Source: Ichthyophis bannanicus (lineage: Eukaryota; Chordata; Amphibia; Gymnophiona; Ichthyophiidae). Taken from it: a stretch of 64,000 bases of DNA. Under the pieces are notes generated by a model, which worked only from the letters and a program-made list of their open reading frames with translations, was not told the origin of the DNA and searched no databases. Positions within the stretch are counted from its first letter, which is position 1. Every line of letters begins with the position of its first letter. The stretch spans positions 901,387,309 to 901,451,308 of the forward strand of contig CM066035.1 in the NCBI GenBank assembly GCA_033557465.1. Reading direction: 5' to 3'. This document shows positions 12,125 through 21,878 of this stretch, in pieces. The position numbers and the translations under genes are program-made.

Positions 12125-13185
12125 TTAGCCTTCAAACACAATCCAAGTACAAACTGCAACCAAAGTCATTAAGCCCAGTATCCTGTTTCCAATAGTGGCC
12201 AATCCAGGTCACAAGTACATGGCAGATACCCAAAAAGGTACACAGGTTCCACAACTCTTATCCCATGGTAAGCAGTGGATTTCCCAGGTTCTTCTTTAAT
12301 AATGGTTTATGGATCTTTCCTCCAGGAACTTGTCCAAACCCTTTTTTAAACCCAGCTGCACGAACAGCTGTTACTACATCCTCCGGTAACGAATTCCAGT
12401 GTTTGATTATTCATTGAGTGAAAAATTATTTTCTCTTATGGGTTACAGTGTAGCTTCACTGTGTGTCCCCTAGTCTTTCTACTTTTTGATGGCGTAAACA
12501 ACCTATCTACGTTTACATACCCATTCTATTCTATTCATTAATTTATAGACCTCTATCATGTCTCCCCTCAGCCGTCTCTTTTCCATGTTGAAGAGACCTA
12601 ACCTTTTAAGCCTTTCCTCATAGGAGCATCATTCCATCCCCTTTACCATTTTGGTGGATCCTCTCCGTACCTTTTCTGATTCTGCTACATCCTTTTTAAG
12701 ATATGCCGAACAGAATTGCACACAATATTCAAGGTGCGGTCGCACCATGGAACGATACAGAGGCATTATAATATCCTTGGTTTTATTCTCCATTCCTTCC
12801 TTTATGATTCTGAGCATTCTATTTGCTTTCTTGGCCAACGCTGCACACTGGGCAGAGGTATTTAACATATTAGCCATTATGACGCCTAATCTTTTTCCTC
12901 TGTGGTGTTTCCTAATGTGGAACCTTGCATCATGTAACCGTAGTTTGGGTTGTTCTTTCCTAGGTGCATAACTTTGCACTTGTCTACAATAAATTTCATC
13001 TGCTATTTGGATGTCCAGTCTTCCAATTTATCAAGATCGTCTTGCAATATTTCACAATCCTCTTGTGTTTTAACAACTTTGAATAATTTTGTGTCATCTG
13101 CGAATTTGATCACCTCATTCATTATTCCCATTTCCAGGTCATTTATGAATATGTTAAAAAGCAGCAGGCCCAGCACAATATTTAG
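12125..13185 (-). mobile_element. CR1-type LINE 3' fragment
   Basis: A minus-strand CR1 remnant. Its 3' UTR is at about 12125-12330 and contains the conserved cccagtatcctgtttccaa box, which recurs at 58790. The C-terminal coding part at 12330-12980 reads WNSLPEDVV-like, then PHLEYCVQFCSAYLKKD, then KRLGVIMANM. A further RT part to about 13185 lies in other frames (LQDDLDKL- and NKVIKFADD-like wording on the minus strand). The fragment is 5'-truncated and contains shifts and stops. Confidence 0.8.
12629..12979 (-). pseudogene. CR1 reverse transcriptase C-terminal fragment
   Basis: The 116-residue open piece matches the region after the RT palm in CR1 pol: a block ending IIMPLYRSMVRPHLEYCVQF followed by KKDVAESEKVRRGSTKMVKG. 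The fragment has no active-site motif of its own and is a relic. The equivalent segment is seen at 57145-56933 and at 8070-8270 in other copies. Confidence 0.75.
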
Positions 13186-13375
13186 CTTTAGTAGTAGATC
13201 AAGGCGAGTTACAATCAGATACTGTATGTATTTCCCTTTCCCTGGAGGAGCTTAAAATCTAAGGTTGTACCTGAGGCAATGGAGGATTAAGTGATTTGCC
13301 CATAGTCACAAGGAGAGTCAGTGGGAGTTGAACCCTGGTCTTCCTGATCCCAAGTAGTTGCCCTAAGCACCCTTT
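13186..13375 (-). repeat. tRNA-derived SINE, truncated
   Basis: Read on the minus strand: a B-box-like ggttcaactccca, then ctccttgtgactatgggcaa, then cacttaatcctccattgcct, and a LINE-like tail tgtaactcgccttgatct. This is the order found in the SINE copies at 28402 and 53578. The A-box end is truncated or diverged. Confidence 0.65.
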
Positions 13376-13559
13376 TTCCATTTTTCCACTAACATAGCCT
13401 GCCCCCTCCTCTCCATCACATACCTATACAAACATTCATCATTATAACATGTTTTTCTCCCTCTGTTGTGTATATGGTGCCCACACCCATACAAATGCAG
13501 CCCCCTATGATTTTTATGAGCAATCAACTCGCACATTCTGTGAACAAATTCCAGTTCTT
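13376..13559. other. No gene seen
   Basis: Short unclassified spacer, possibly the 3' UTR of the minus-strand L1/Tx1 element that follows. No feature is supported. Confidence 0.3.
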
Positions 13560-13560
13560 C

Positions 13561-14980
13561 CTATCCTTCCAGTGACCTGACATCACCATATGTACTGCAG
13601 CACACATCCAACCCACCCCCCCCCTCCCCCCCCCCACCCCCCCCCCCACCCCCCAGTTTAGCCAAATTCTGGTCCATTTCTGGAGGGTGCAAGTTAAGAA
13701 ACATGAACTTTGGATCCAGCTCCACCACTACCCCTGTAACCAGGACCCCATACCAAGCTAGTAATGCGCCCTGTATGACTAATGAATCTGGTATCTCCCT
13801 CCACCCCAGCCACATGCGGTAACACTTTTTTTGAACGTCCTGTAAGCCTAGTGATATCAGTGCCCTCTTCTGTACTTGCATCCTGTGCGGCTGCACTGCT
13901 CGCACAGCCCTTTGTACAGCCCTGCCCATAACCTCCCTAAAAAACCCTCTCAATCATTCCCAAAGCTGCTTCACAGGACCACAATCCTACCACATGGGAT
14001 ACAGATCTCCTATTCCCCCACATCCCCTCCAACAGTCCCCCCTTTATCCCAGAATCACCTTGTTCAACCTTACCAGGGTCATGTACATTCTAGACAGAAT
14101 TTTATAATTGCTCTCTTGAATCATAGCAAAGACATCTTCCTCATCCCCATGAACACCTCCCCCCACTCACCTTCAGTCAAATCCCCAGGTCCTTCTCCCA
14201 TGCTCCTACAAACCCCAACTTGCCTTTCCATCTCTCTTTCTCCATCTTATATAGCTTAGAGAGCAGTCCCCTGGATTTCCAACATCTTTTCCAGGCCCAT
14301 ATCCTCCTTCTGCAATGTTGTCCAAATCCCCCTGCTCTGAACATAGTGACAGCACTGCAAAAACAGATACCTATTGCCCTCCACCAGACCATATTTTTCC
14401 ATGCTCCCTTGAAGGATAGCAGTTTCCACCCATGGGGGTTTGAAAAGAAAGTAAACTGCCTCACTGTTCCATGTCATTGCCTCCATCCATCTACCATTTC
14501 CAACCTACCCAATACTCCTTTCATCCTCTTCCTCTCACCCCTAGTCCCATAACTTCCTCCACCACAGGAGTTGTCCAACTTAGGATTCATTTATTAAAGT
14601 CCCCCCTCCCAAAATCCTTATCCCTCCACCAAAGCCCAGTAAACTAGCCTCAACCCCTTCCATAAAAGTCCCCTGACCCTTATTCGGAGCATATGCATTA
14701 CATACTACCCCTTCAACCCCATCGATCTTTCCCCAACACTTCCATTTGCACTTTGCTGTCTTGAGCCTCTCCTTATTTGCTGCCAGAAACACTGTCAGGT
14801 ATGCCCTCATCTTTAGACTCTCCTCAAATGATTTTTTTCAAGTACATCTGAGGAAAATATCCACCCCCAATCTCTTGCCCTCTTTTTCCATTAACTGCCG
14901 CTTTCTCCAAGTATTCAACCCCTTAACATTAAGAGTCACCACTGTTAACTTTATACCACCCAGCTTGTCCACCATCCCAC
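13561..14980 (-). pseudogene. L1/Tx1 ORF2 fragments lacking the RT core
   Basis: On the minus strand, 14810-14580 contains VVCNAYAPNKGQGTF and a GG-DF-like end, the middle of an APE endonuclease. Then 14486-14177 contains a tryptophan-rich WVE/KNMVWWRAIG block found near the end of the RT thumb in this clade. Finally 13953-13561 is the C-terminal region. No RT palm motif is present between 14580 and 14486, so the RT was deleted. Non-functional. Confidence 0.6.
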
Positions 14981-15479
14981 CACCCCCAACTCCTCACTCT
15001 GCCCCTCAATCCTGCTCACAACACCCTCCCTACCCACCCCACCCTTGACCCACTGCCCCCTTCTCCATCCCCTTCCACACTGTGATGGCTCCCACCCCCT
15101 GCCATAGAGGGTTGACATCATACATATCCCCCCCCTCTCCCCATGGAACTGAGGAGCTTTCACTCATTATCCAGCAGCTTCTCTCTTCAATTTCCCCCTT
15201 CATTACGTGTACCTCCTCCCATCAAAGCTGCCTATCCTTCCCCTACCCCAACACACACCCCTCACTCCAACCACCCTTTACCCCCTCTAACCCCAGCTTT
15301 CATTCCACACATGCACAACTTCCATATCCATACATCCCACCTTCCAGGCAACTAATCAAACCATATGGTATTGAGATGCCATAAAGCATTACCACAAAGA
15401 AAAAAAACTGTCCATCTGCTGACTTCATCTTTCTTCTCGCTTCTTCCTCTTACAGTCTCCTCTTCCAACTGTCTTGCCA

Positions 15480-16690
15480 CGCCTAATGCTCTCTGCGTGA
15501 CTCCACTGCAAACTCTTGCACATTCTGCATCCCCACATCCTCCATGGCCAAAGTGATCACATACTTAGTTATCCCATTCAAAGTGAATGCAATCCCAATA
15601 GGAAACAGCCAATGATATTTGATTTGCTCCTTCCGAAAGCGCTCAGCAGCCCCACCCAACTCCCTCCACCTGTGCAACATGGTAGAGATAAGTCTGCGAG
15701 GATCACCACCTCATATCCCTCCCACATGAATTTTCCCGTGGCACACATCTCAGTTGCTATGGCCTCCTTTGTCCCGAAATCATGCATGCAGGTGACTATA
15801 GGCCCAATATTTAAAAAAAACTAAGCTCCTAAATTTAGGCTCCTAATTTATGACATATTTTCAACCACATTTAGAAGCCTGTTTTCAGATGAAAATTCAT
15901 CCTAATTTAGGGGCTTAAAATGTATGCTCTTAAATTCAGGCCATACAATTTTTTAAATTAATTTGTTATTGTGTGGGTTTGGTCACATTTTTTACTATCC
16001 TAAATTTAGACCAGCCATTAATTTGTTTAGATTTATGAGCCTAATTTAAGTACCTAGTGGTGAAAATAAGTGCTAAGCTCCCAACATTTTTTCGCCAGCC
16101 AAAATCTGCCACCATTGCTACCCACTTTTTATGCTCCTAAATTTAGGAGTTTAGAGAAATTTTAAGAAAATAGCTAGGCACTCAGCCCTAGTAAATTTTC
16201 TAAAAAGCCAATTTAGGAGCATAACTCTCAAAGTTAGAAGCATAGATCCTTTGAATATTGGGCCCTATTTCTCTTAGTGCAGAGCCTTTCACTGGACCCA
16301 AGTGCCTGATGTTCTCTGTTATGCTTAATGTCTTCCATCACCTTGCCATTGTTCCTCCGTTTTAGATTCCCTATGTCCTCTATTTTCACTGCAAGGCTTT
16401 ATTGTCCTCTTCCCCCGCCAGCACTCTGCTAGTTAGCTGGGACACTTCCTCTTGTGCCTTCTTCAAAATTCCTTCTGCAGCCTCTACCCTACAGCCTAGC
16501 TCTTGGACCTCCAAGCACAACTCCCTCAGCAGCTCTGTTTTAACACTGCCAATTTCAGATTTGAGTCAGCAAATCACTCTTTCAGCTTCTCCTGCATTAT
16601 CTGGACCACTGCTCCTTTGCCAGCCATCAAGTCGGCAAGGCTCACTTTACTCCCACGTTAACCTCATGTGGATATTACCACTGCCACCGC
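15480..16690 (-). pseudogene. L1/Tx1 ORF1 (RNA-binding protein) remnant
   Basis: The N-terminal coiled-coil-like part lies at 16690-16300 in several frames. After the MITE, the C-terminal domain is read at 15787-15480: FGTKEAIATEMCATGKFMWE, then EVVILADLS, then RKEQIKYHWLFPIG in the next frame. These blocks match the order of the RRM/C-terminal domains of L1-type ORF1 proteins, which coat the LINE RNA. Frameshifts occur near 15680 and elsewhere. Confidence 0.6.
15796..16266. mobile_element. MITE with inverted ends, nested in LINE ORF1
   Basis: The left end reads taggcccaatatttaaa and the right end is its near reverse complement (ttgaatattgggcccta). The interior is AT-rich with repeated ctcctaaatttagg phrases and has no coding capacity. 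The host LINE ORF1 continues on both sides. Superfamily not assigned; the exact duplication is unclear (ctata/ctatt). Confidence 0.6.
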
Positions 16691-16721
16691 CACCATCTTG
16701 CCTCTGTGAAAAGTGAAATCT

Positions 16722-16890
16722 CTAGGAACAAGCAGGAATGAGTCTTCACATATGGGTACGTCGGTACTGACGGAGTCCGCGCGGGAATGCTCCCCAGCAT
16801 CCAATCAGAACGCTTTTGGGAGCATCCCACCACACCTGCGTGCTGCCTTCCCGCCTTTCCCAACTGCCTCTCCTCAGTTTTCGTTTTTCC
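16722..16890 (+). repeat. DIRS copy A left inverted terminal repeat
   Basis: Matches the reverse complement of about 27565-27768 over phrases such as gcatccaatcagaacgcttt and tgggaaaggcgggaaggcag (complement). It also matches the left end of the 34262-35857 element. Confidence 0.8.
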
Positions 16891-17100
16891 GCGGAGCCGA
16901 CAGGACATATTCCTGTCACCGCAGAAAATTCTTCTTTTATTCTTTTGTTTTCTTGTGGTCGTGTCTGCCTTCCCCAACACCACCGGTACCGCCGGTGTTT
17001 CTTTCCTCTTTTTTCTTACAAAATTTCGTTTCTGAGGAATATTTTTTCCCTGTTAGTGCCTGATGGTTTTTAGGCCTGCTAGGCCTACTCACTCTCCTTC

Positions 17101-19135
17101 ATGGAAATACCAGCCACTAACCCTAAGAAATGTTTAAACTGTGGCGGTACCAAATTAATTGTAGACACTCATAATTGGTGTCTACCCTGTTTGGGTCCTG
17201 ACCACCATCCGCTGGAGTGTTCCCTCTGCAACGGTATATCCAGAAGAAGTCTTCAGCATCAAGCATGTCTCGATACGCGGTCCCCATTAAACTTCACGGT
17301 ACCAGCCAACGCTGCTTCTTCACAGGATCAGGTAACCCAAAAACAGTCTGTTAAGACTAGCCAGGCCTCGAGTGGTAGATCTCATGCTCAGCATAGAGAT
17401 GCCTCTGGCGTTGCCCTCGAGAACACCTTGGCATTAAAACCCCGGTGGGAGTCTTCGGCCTCCAAGCCATTTATGGGGTTTCAGGTTGTTTCTGGGGTTC
17501 TCACCTCTACGAACATACCTGAGCCATGCTTGGTGGCGGCATCTGCTTGGGGCGGTACCGATACCTCTGCATCGGCAATGGTGTTGGATGAAACATTCCT
17601 CACCAAAGATCGCAGTCTAGCGCTCTCGGTTCCTTCGAGGCCGACTGAGCCGCTGCTGGCCGATCTTCCAGTATCAGTATCGATCCCGGTACCGGTACTG
17701 GTATTGACGTCGGTACCCTCCAGATATGCATCGATAGACTCGCTTCCTTCGATGCCGAGTCTGGAATCGATCTCTAGTCTGGATGACTGGGTACCGACTC
17801 GTCTTGGTACCGACTTCAAACGGTACCGAAGACATTCTACCGATGATCAAGGTCTGCCACATTCGGTTACTTTGGTACCGATAGAGCTATCACAGACTGA
17901 TCTTCATGTATCGGTATCAACGACGGTACCGGTATCGACATCATCATCGTTGTCAGTACCTCCCATGCTCGTTTCAACCAGCTCACTTCCTTCCATACCA
18001 AGTTTGGAATTGATCCCTAGCATGGACGATTTGCTACCGACGGGTTGTGGTACCGACTTCCAGCGGTACGGACAACTATCCTTCAAGGACAATCCGATGC
18101 TCCACCCCTTCAGATCTTCTATTCTAGAGAATCTGAATGAACCGGTTGGTGCTAGAGCTAGTTCTTTAACAGATCTAGTTCTTACTCCTCTTTCTAGAGG
18201 ACTCCCCTCTGGGGAGATTTCTTTTCAAACATTCCTACTTGATATGGCAAAGTTACTTGCCATTTCTATACCTGGTCAATATCCTGCACCAGGGGATCCA
18301 GAACCTCTGCAGATCCCCTGCAATCCAAAGGAAGTCATTATGTTTCCTTTGCATCAGACCTTGCAGGATCTCCTATTTAGAATGTGGGAAGCTCCTTTAA
18401 CGGTATCCCCACCTTCTAGGGCAACTGATCTTCTATACATGGTGCCCCCTTCTCCAGGTTTTCAAAAGCCTCAGCTCCCTCATCATTCTCATCATTATTG
18501 TTGTAAAATCAGCAATGAGGCGTGTTAAGAGTACTAAGAAGCACTCTTCTTATCCGCCAGGTCGTGAGGCTAAGACTTTAGATGCCTTTGGACGCCAAAC
18601 CTTCCAGGCATCCATGTTTTCAGCAAGAATACTCTCATATATTTTCTATATGGGATTATCTCTTGAGGAGGTCACAAAGAATTTACTACTTTTGACCCCT
18701 TTTCTTCAAGAGCCTAAAAGAGCAGATTTTTCTATACTAGTCAATCATGCTCAAAACATTTCTAGATTCCTTACTCATGCTTCCCTGGACTCTTTTGAGT
18801 CTGTTAGCAGAACTTCTGCTATAGCCATAGGGGCACGACGTAGAGCCTGGCTCCAAGCTTCAGACTTGGACAAATGGGTACAAGATAGACTGGGGAATAC
18901 TCCTTGTACTGGAGAGAATCTCTTTAACAAGGAGGCTTTACTCCAAGCTGCTCAGTTAACTATTGACACTATTGCTTTTAGAGGCTTGTCTACGCCTTCC
19001 TCTATCCCAGTTTGTAGGAGATCTAACAAACTTTGTTCCCTTAAGGGGAGAAAGTTTTATTCATCTTCTACCCATCATACAGATGTTCCCAGACAGGGGA
19101 AACATCCAACCAGGCTAAGGAAACCACAACCTTAA
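17101..19135 (+). pseudogene. DIRS gag, copy A, two overlapping frames
   Basis: The first frame (17101-18528, 475 codons) starts MEIPATNPKKCLNCGG and has a CXXC...CXXC zinc-ribbon-like N-terminus, then a long Ser/Thr/Val/Pro-rich low-complexity region with many ggtacc motifs. The second frame (18515-19135) is shifted by +1 and overlaps by 14 nt. It carries the conserved DIRS gag block ARRRAWLQASDLDKWVQDRL followed by a GENLF-type motif. Gag packages the element RNA. The shift probably reflects an indel, but a similar 14-nt overlap is seen in DIRS copy C. I call it a pseudogene with that reservation. Confidence 0.7.
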
Positions 19136-19870
19136 CAGGTTCAGCAAACCCAGCATCCGCAGGGCTTCTGATGTATTATCATTACATCTTTCTTTCCTGT
19201 TTGGGGTTTAGAACCTGTAGTCTGCTTCTTCTTAATAGAAGCATCTACACTGTTTTCATCCTAAACTCTAGACATGGATCTCTTCTCAATAGACATCCAT
19301 TCTTTTTGTTCTATGAGCTCTCAGGATGATCATGCTTATAAGTAACAGGGGGTTTTCTCTTCCTCCTGGGAGGGAAAAGAGGTGTAACAACTATCAATAA
19401 GATAGTTTCCTGTTCCAGCATGTATCATCATACCTTTCCAGGGACTTACCATATTGTAAGTCTCCTTCAACTCTGCCTTTACCTACCCTCTTACTGAAAC
19501 ATTTCGCCTGTAAGAATGGTACCATTTAGCTGGAGGGGTTTTTCTAAAATCCCTGTAGGTTTCTACCTTTTCCAGTAAGGGGTTTCCTTTTCAGAGTTGT
19601 CCCCCCTTTTTTCAATCTTACTTGGGGCAGCTTATCAGTCAGTAAGGGAGTCTTGCCACTCCTGCTTATGTCTGTTCATTCTTTTCTGCTGCCTTGGTAA
19701 TAGCTGCAACGGCAGGAGTTCCTAGTGGTTACCTTCTGGTTCTATTTACCAAGTAACCAAGGTTTGTCCTCCATTAGCAATCCTTTCTGGCCTTAGTAGT
19801 AAGTCCAAAACAGGTTATTGACCTTTCTTTTGGAAACTCTATTACTACAGGCCTATTAAGCAGGGGGGTA
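19136..19870 (+). other. DIRS copy A internal sequence without recognisable coding
   Basis: Non-coding sequence between the gag end and the 5' LTR of the gypsy element. No RT or recombinase motif was seen in any frame. The final 15 bases (19856-19870) are identical to the polypurine tract region that precedes the 3' LTR at 24765-24779, which is unusual (see findings). Confidence 0.6.
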
Positions 19871-20887
19871 TGTGATAAGGAAGCTTATCATAGCTCAGGT
19901 AGGAGCTATAGAAAAGATGATGTGACTCTGAACAAGCAACCTGTCAGTTTTGGTAGAAGTAAGAAAACAGAGTTTTCACATAAAAGACTACCAGTCCCAG
20001 AATGCACCAGGTTTCCAGCAGCCATGAGGGAGGCTGAAGTGAGAAAACGTGTGTGCAATCAGGAGAGCTGTGGGGTGGTCCCTAAGCACTCACCTCAAAG
20101 GGCAGGGCCTGATTCAACACAGCTGCGCTGTGTTAGGGAGGAGCACACATTAGGACAGAATAAGAATAGAGCTTATTCTTCAGATAACAGCTTCAGGGGG
20201 AGCGACAGCAACGGCTACAAGCTCCAGCCCAGCTTCAGGGGGAGCGACAGCAACGGCTACAAGCTCCAGCCCAGCTTCAGGAAAAGATACAGCAACAGCT
20301 TCAAGCTCAAGCACCAACATCATCTCGAGAAACAGAAGCCAAGCCAAGCGGATAGAGAAAGAAGGAAACTCTCTGGAAGGAAGAGAAGAAAGGCCATTGG
20401 AAGGTCTGGGAGATTCCAAGGCAGTACCTATACTGGGAGGTATTCCAAATGCCAGCAGAGTCCATTGGACTGGAGTCAGCCAGAGGAATGGAATGGCAGA
20501 GATAGGAATCACCAGTGGCTACCTGGAAGAGAGAAGACTGCACGTGGAAAGGACTTTCAGACCTATGCCAGAAGGTATGTGAGAGAGGATCCAGTGTCCA
20601 GGGATCAAGATTGGAAGGCTGGACATCAGAACTGGATTACATACTGGCCAGGCTATACAGAGAGGAATTATGATAGCAGGAGAGGCTCAGGTATGAACAC
20701 TGATCCAGACCCTATCTATAATAGTGAATGGCAGCAAGGGAATAAGCATTCTCATGATAGTGCCTTATTGAAAGACTCATCTGTGCCAATGTATGATAGT
20801 GACCCTATGCTGATTGATGAAGGGGAAATTACAGCAGATGAGACTATTAATTACATGAACTGTTCTCTATCCCAATGCTATTGCTAG
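19871..20887 (+). CDS. LTR-encoded ORF in the 5' LTR (338 codons)
   Basis: The frame opens at LTR base 1 (TGT) and ends at TAG 20885-20887, identical in extent to the 3' LTR copy. It has no ATG until AAMREAEVRK near 20021, so in the 5' LTR it is probably not translated as a full protein. It is the duplicated template of the C-terminal polyprotein domain at 24780-25796. The product is strongly basic in its middle (KLSGRKRRKAIGR), with conserved blocks TYTGRYSK, LDWSQPEEW, RNHQWLP, DPVSRDQDWKAGH and NWITYWPGY. No family was recognised. Confidence 0.6.
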   Translation, partial: CDKEAYHSSGRSYRKDDVTLNKQPVSFGRSKKTEFSHKRLPVPECTRFPAAMREAEVRKRVCNQESCGVVPKHSPQRAGPDSTQLRCVREEHTLGQNKNRAYSSDNSFRGSDSNGYKLQPSFRGSDSNGYKLQPSFRKRYSNSFKLKHQHHLEKQKPSQADRERRKLSGRKRRKAIGRSGRFQGSTYTGRYSKCQQSPLDWSQPEEWNGRDRNHQWLPGREKTARGKDFQTYARRYVREDPVSRDQDWKAGHQNWITYWPGYTERNYDSRRGSGMNTDPDPIYNSEWQQGNKHSHDSALLKDSSVPMYDSDPMLIDEGEITADETINYMNCSLSQCYC

Positions 20888-21484
20888 CTTTCTGTGAGCA
20901 AACACATAAGCCATCACAAAGAAACCTAACTTTGTTCTTATGTCCACTGCAAACAGCTCTTAAAGCAGGATTTTGGGTTCACACAGTAGCAGCCAGCCAG
21001 CTAAAGGGTTTCAGCTGGACAATTGATAGTAATTAAAGCTGCACCTGATTGTGTGTGTGAGCAAGGAAAAATCACTGCTGGAACTGTGTGGAAAATAAGC
21101 AGAAGTTAACCTAACAAGCAAAGTTTATTCATTTCTTTGTGCCTTTTTATTTGGTAATTATTTGCTAAGAAAACATTAGCTAATTGCCTGACAAGCTGAA
21201 GGTTGTTTTCTGGTTTGCTTTGTGACTTTATGTTATCCATTTAAACACTGCAAGCAAGTAACCTCATTTATATTGCTACCAAGCATATTTGTGCTGGGTG
21301 AATTAAACCCCATCAATAAAAGAAGTATTTTATTGGCCTTACCACTGGTTTCACAACTCAATTATTGTCTTCAGCTGTGTTTGGGAGTGAATGAACTACA
21401 TTACCCACAATACCTTGCAAGAATCATATGAATATATGCATCGTCAAGATTGTGTAAGTTCTCACCCTAGGCAGCCGTCTGACA
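19871..21484 (+). repeat. 5' LTR of Gmr1-like element
   Basis: 1614 bp, TG...CA ended, with an AATAAA poly(A) signal at 21315-21320. It contains the 338-codon LTR frame (19871-20887) and a tandem 42-bp unit near 20194-20280. It is preceded by a polypurine-like ttaagcaggggggta instead of ordinary flanking DNA. Confidence 0.93.
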
Positions 21485-21486
21485 AA

Positions 21487-21495
21487 TGGCGTAGT
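21487..21495 (+). promoter_or_regulatory. Candidate primer binding site
   Basis: TGGCGTAGT begins 2 bases after the 5' LTR. It complements the 3' CCA end and acceptor stem of vertebrate tRNA-Ser (ending ACTACG-CCA) over 9 bases only; further pairing fails. The position is right for a primer site, but the short match makes the tRNA assignment tentative. Confidence 0.45.
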
Positions 21496-21878
21496 TTTTC
21501 GGATTGCTCTTGCACCAAGAGGATTTATTTGCTGTGGATTACAAATAAAATTCAAGTTGAAGCTGAAAGAAGATTTTGTTCCCTCATCTGCACTTTGGAG
21601 GAGAAGTGGTTGTTCCAGGAAGCTGTCCCAGAGGAAAAGACCCTGTGAAAAGCTGGATTCATCACTGAGACAAGGTAAAATGTACCTGGGCATGTCTAGT
21701 GGTGGATGTGTGTAAGCACAGGGGGTAATTAAAAAAAAAAAAAAAAGTTGAAAAAAACACACCTGGTTGGAAGGTGCTGCTCTTTGGTTTTTTTTTCTTT
21801 ATTTCTTGCAGGGGTCAAGATGGATCCGAGGGAGATGGCTCAGTGGATGGCAGCCCAATTTAGTAAGCAGCAGGAGCT
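21496..21878 (+). other. 5' untranslated leader of Gmr1-like element
   Basis: Non-coding leader containing an A-run at 21731-21746. An ATG at 21821 begins a short frame (MDPREMAQWMAAQFSKQQEL) that stops at 21881. It reads like the original gag start, separated from the long ORF by a one-base shift. Confidence 0.55.

Larger units (their letters stand above)
13560..16700 (-). mobile_element. L1/Tx1-type LINE, internally deleted, with nested MITE
   Basis: Minus-strand LINE in the order 5' ORF1 (about 16690-15480), APE endonuclease (about 14980-14580), then C-terminal ORF2 (about 14490-13560). The RT core between the endonuclease and the C-terminus is missing, so there is a large internal deletion. 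A MITE at 15796-16266 interrupts ORF1. The minus strand is G-rich and the plus strand shows long C runs at 13612-13655. The DIRS element beginning at about 16722 abuts its 5' side. Confidence 0.7.

Noticed and set aside
13950..15820. Several plus-strand open frames (Ser/Pro-rich)
   Set aside because: They are antisense shadows of the minus-strand L1/Tx1 ORF1 and ORF2 remains.
20180..20543. Minus-strand ORFs in the gypsy LTR
   Set aside because: They mirror the plus-strand LTR ORF; the conserved blocks and the frame continuity with the polyprotein are on the plus strand.
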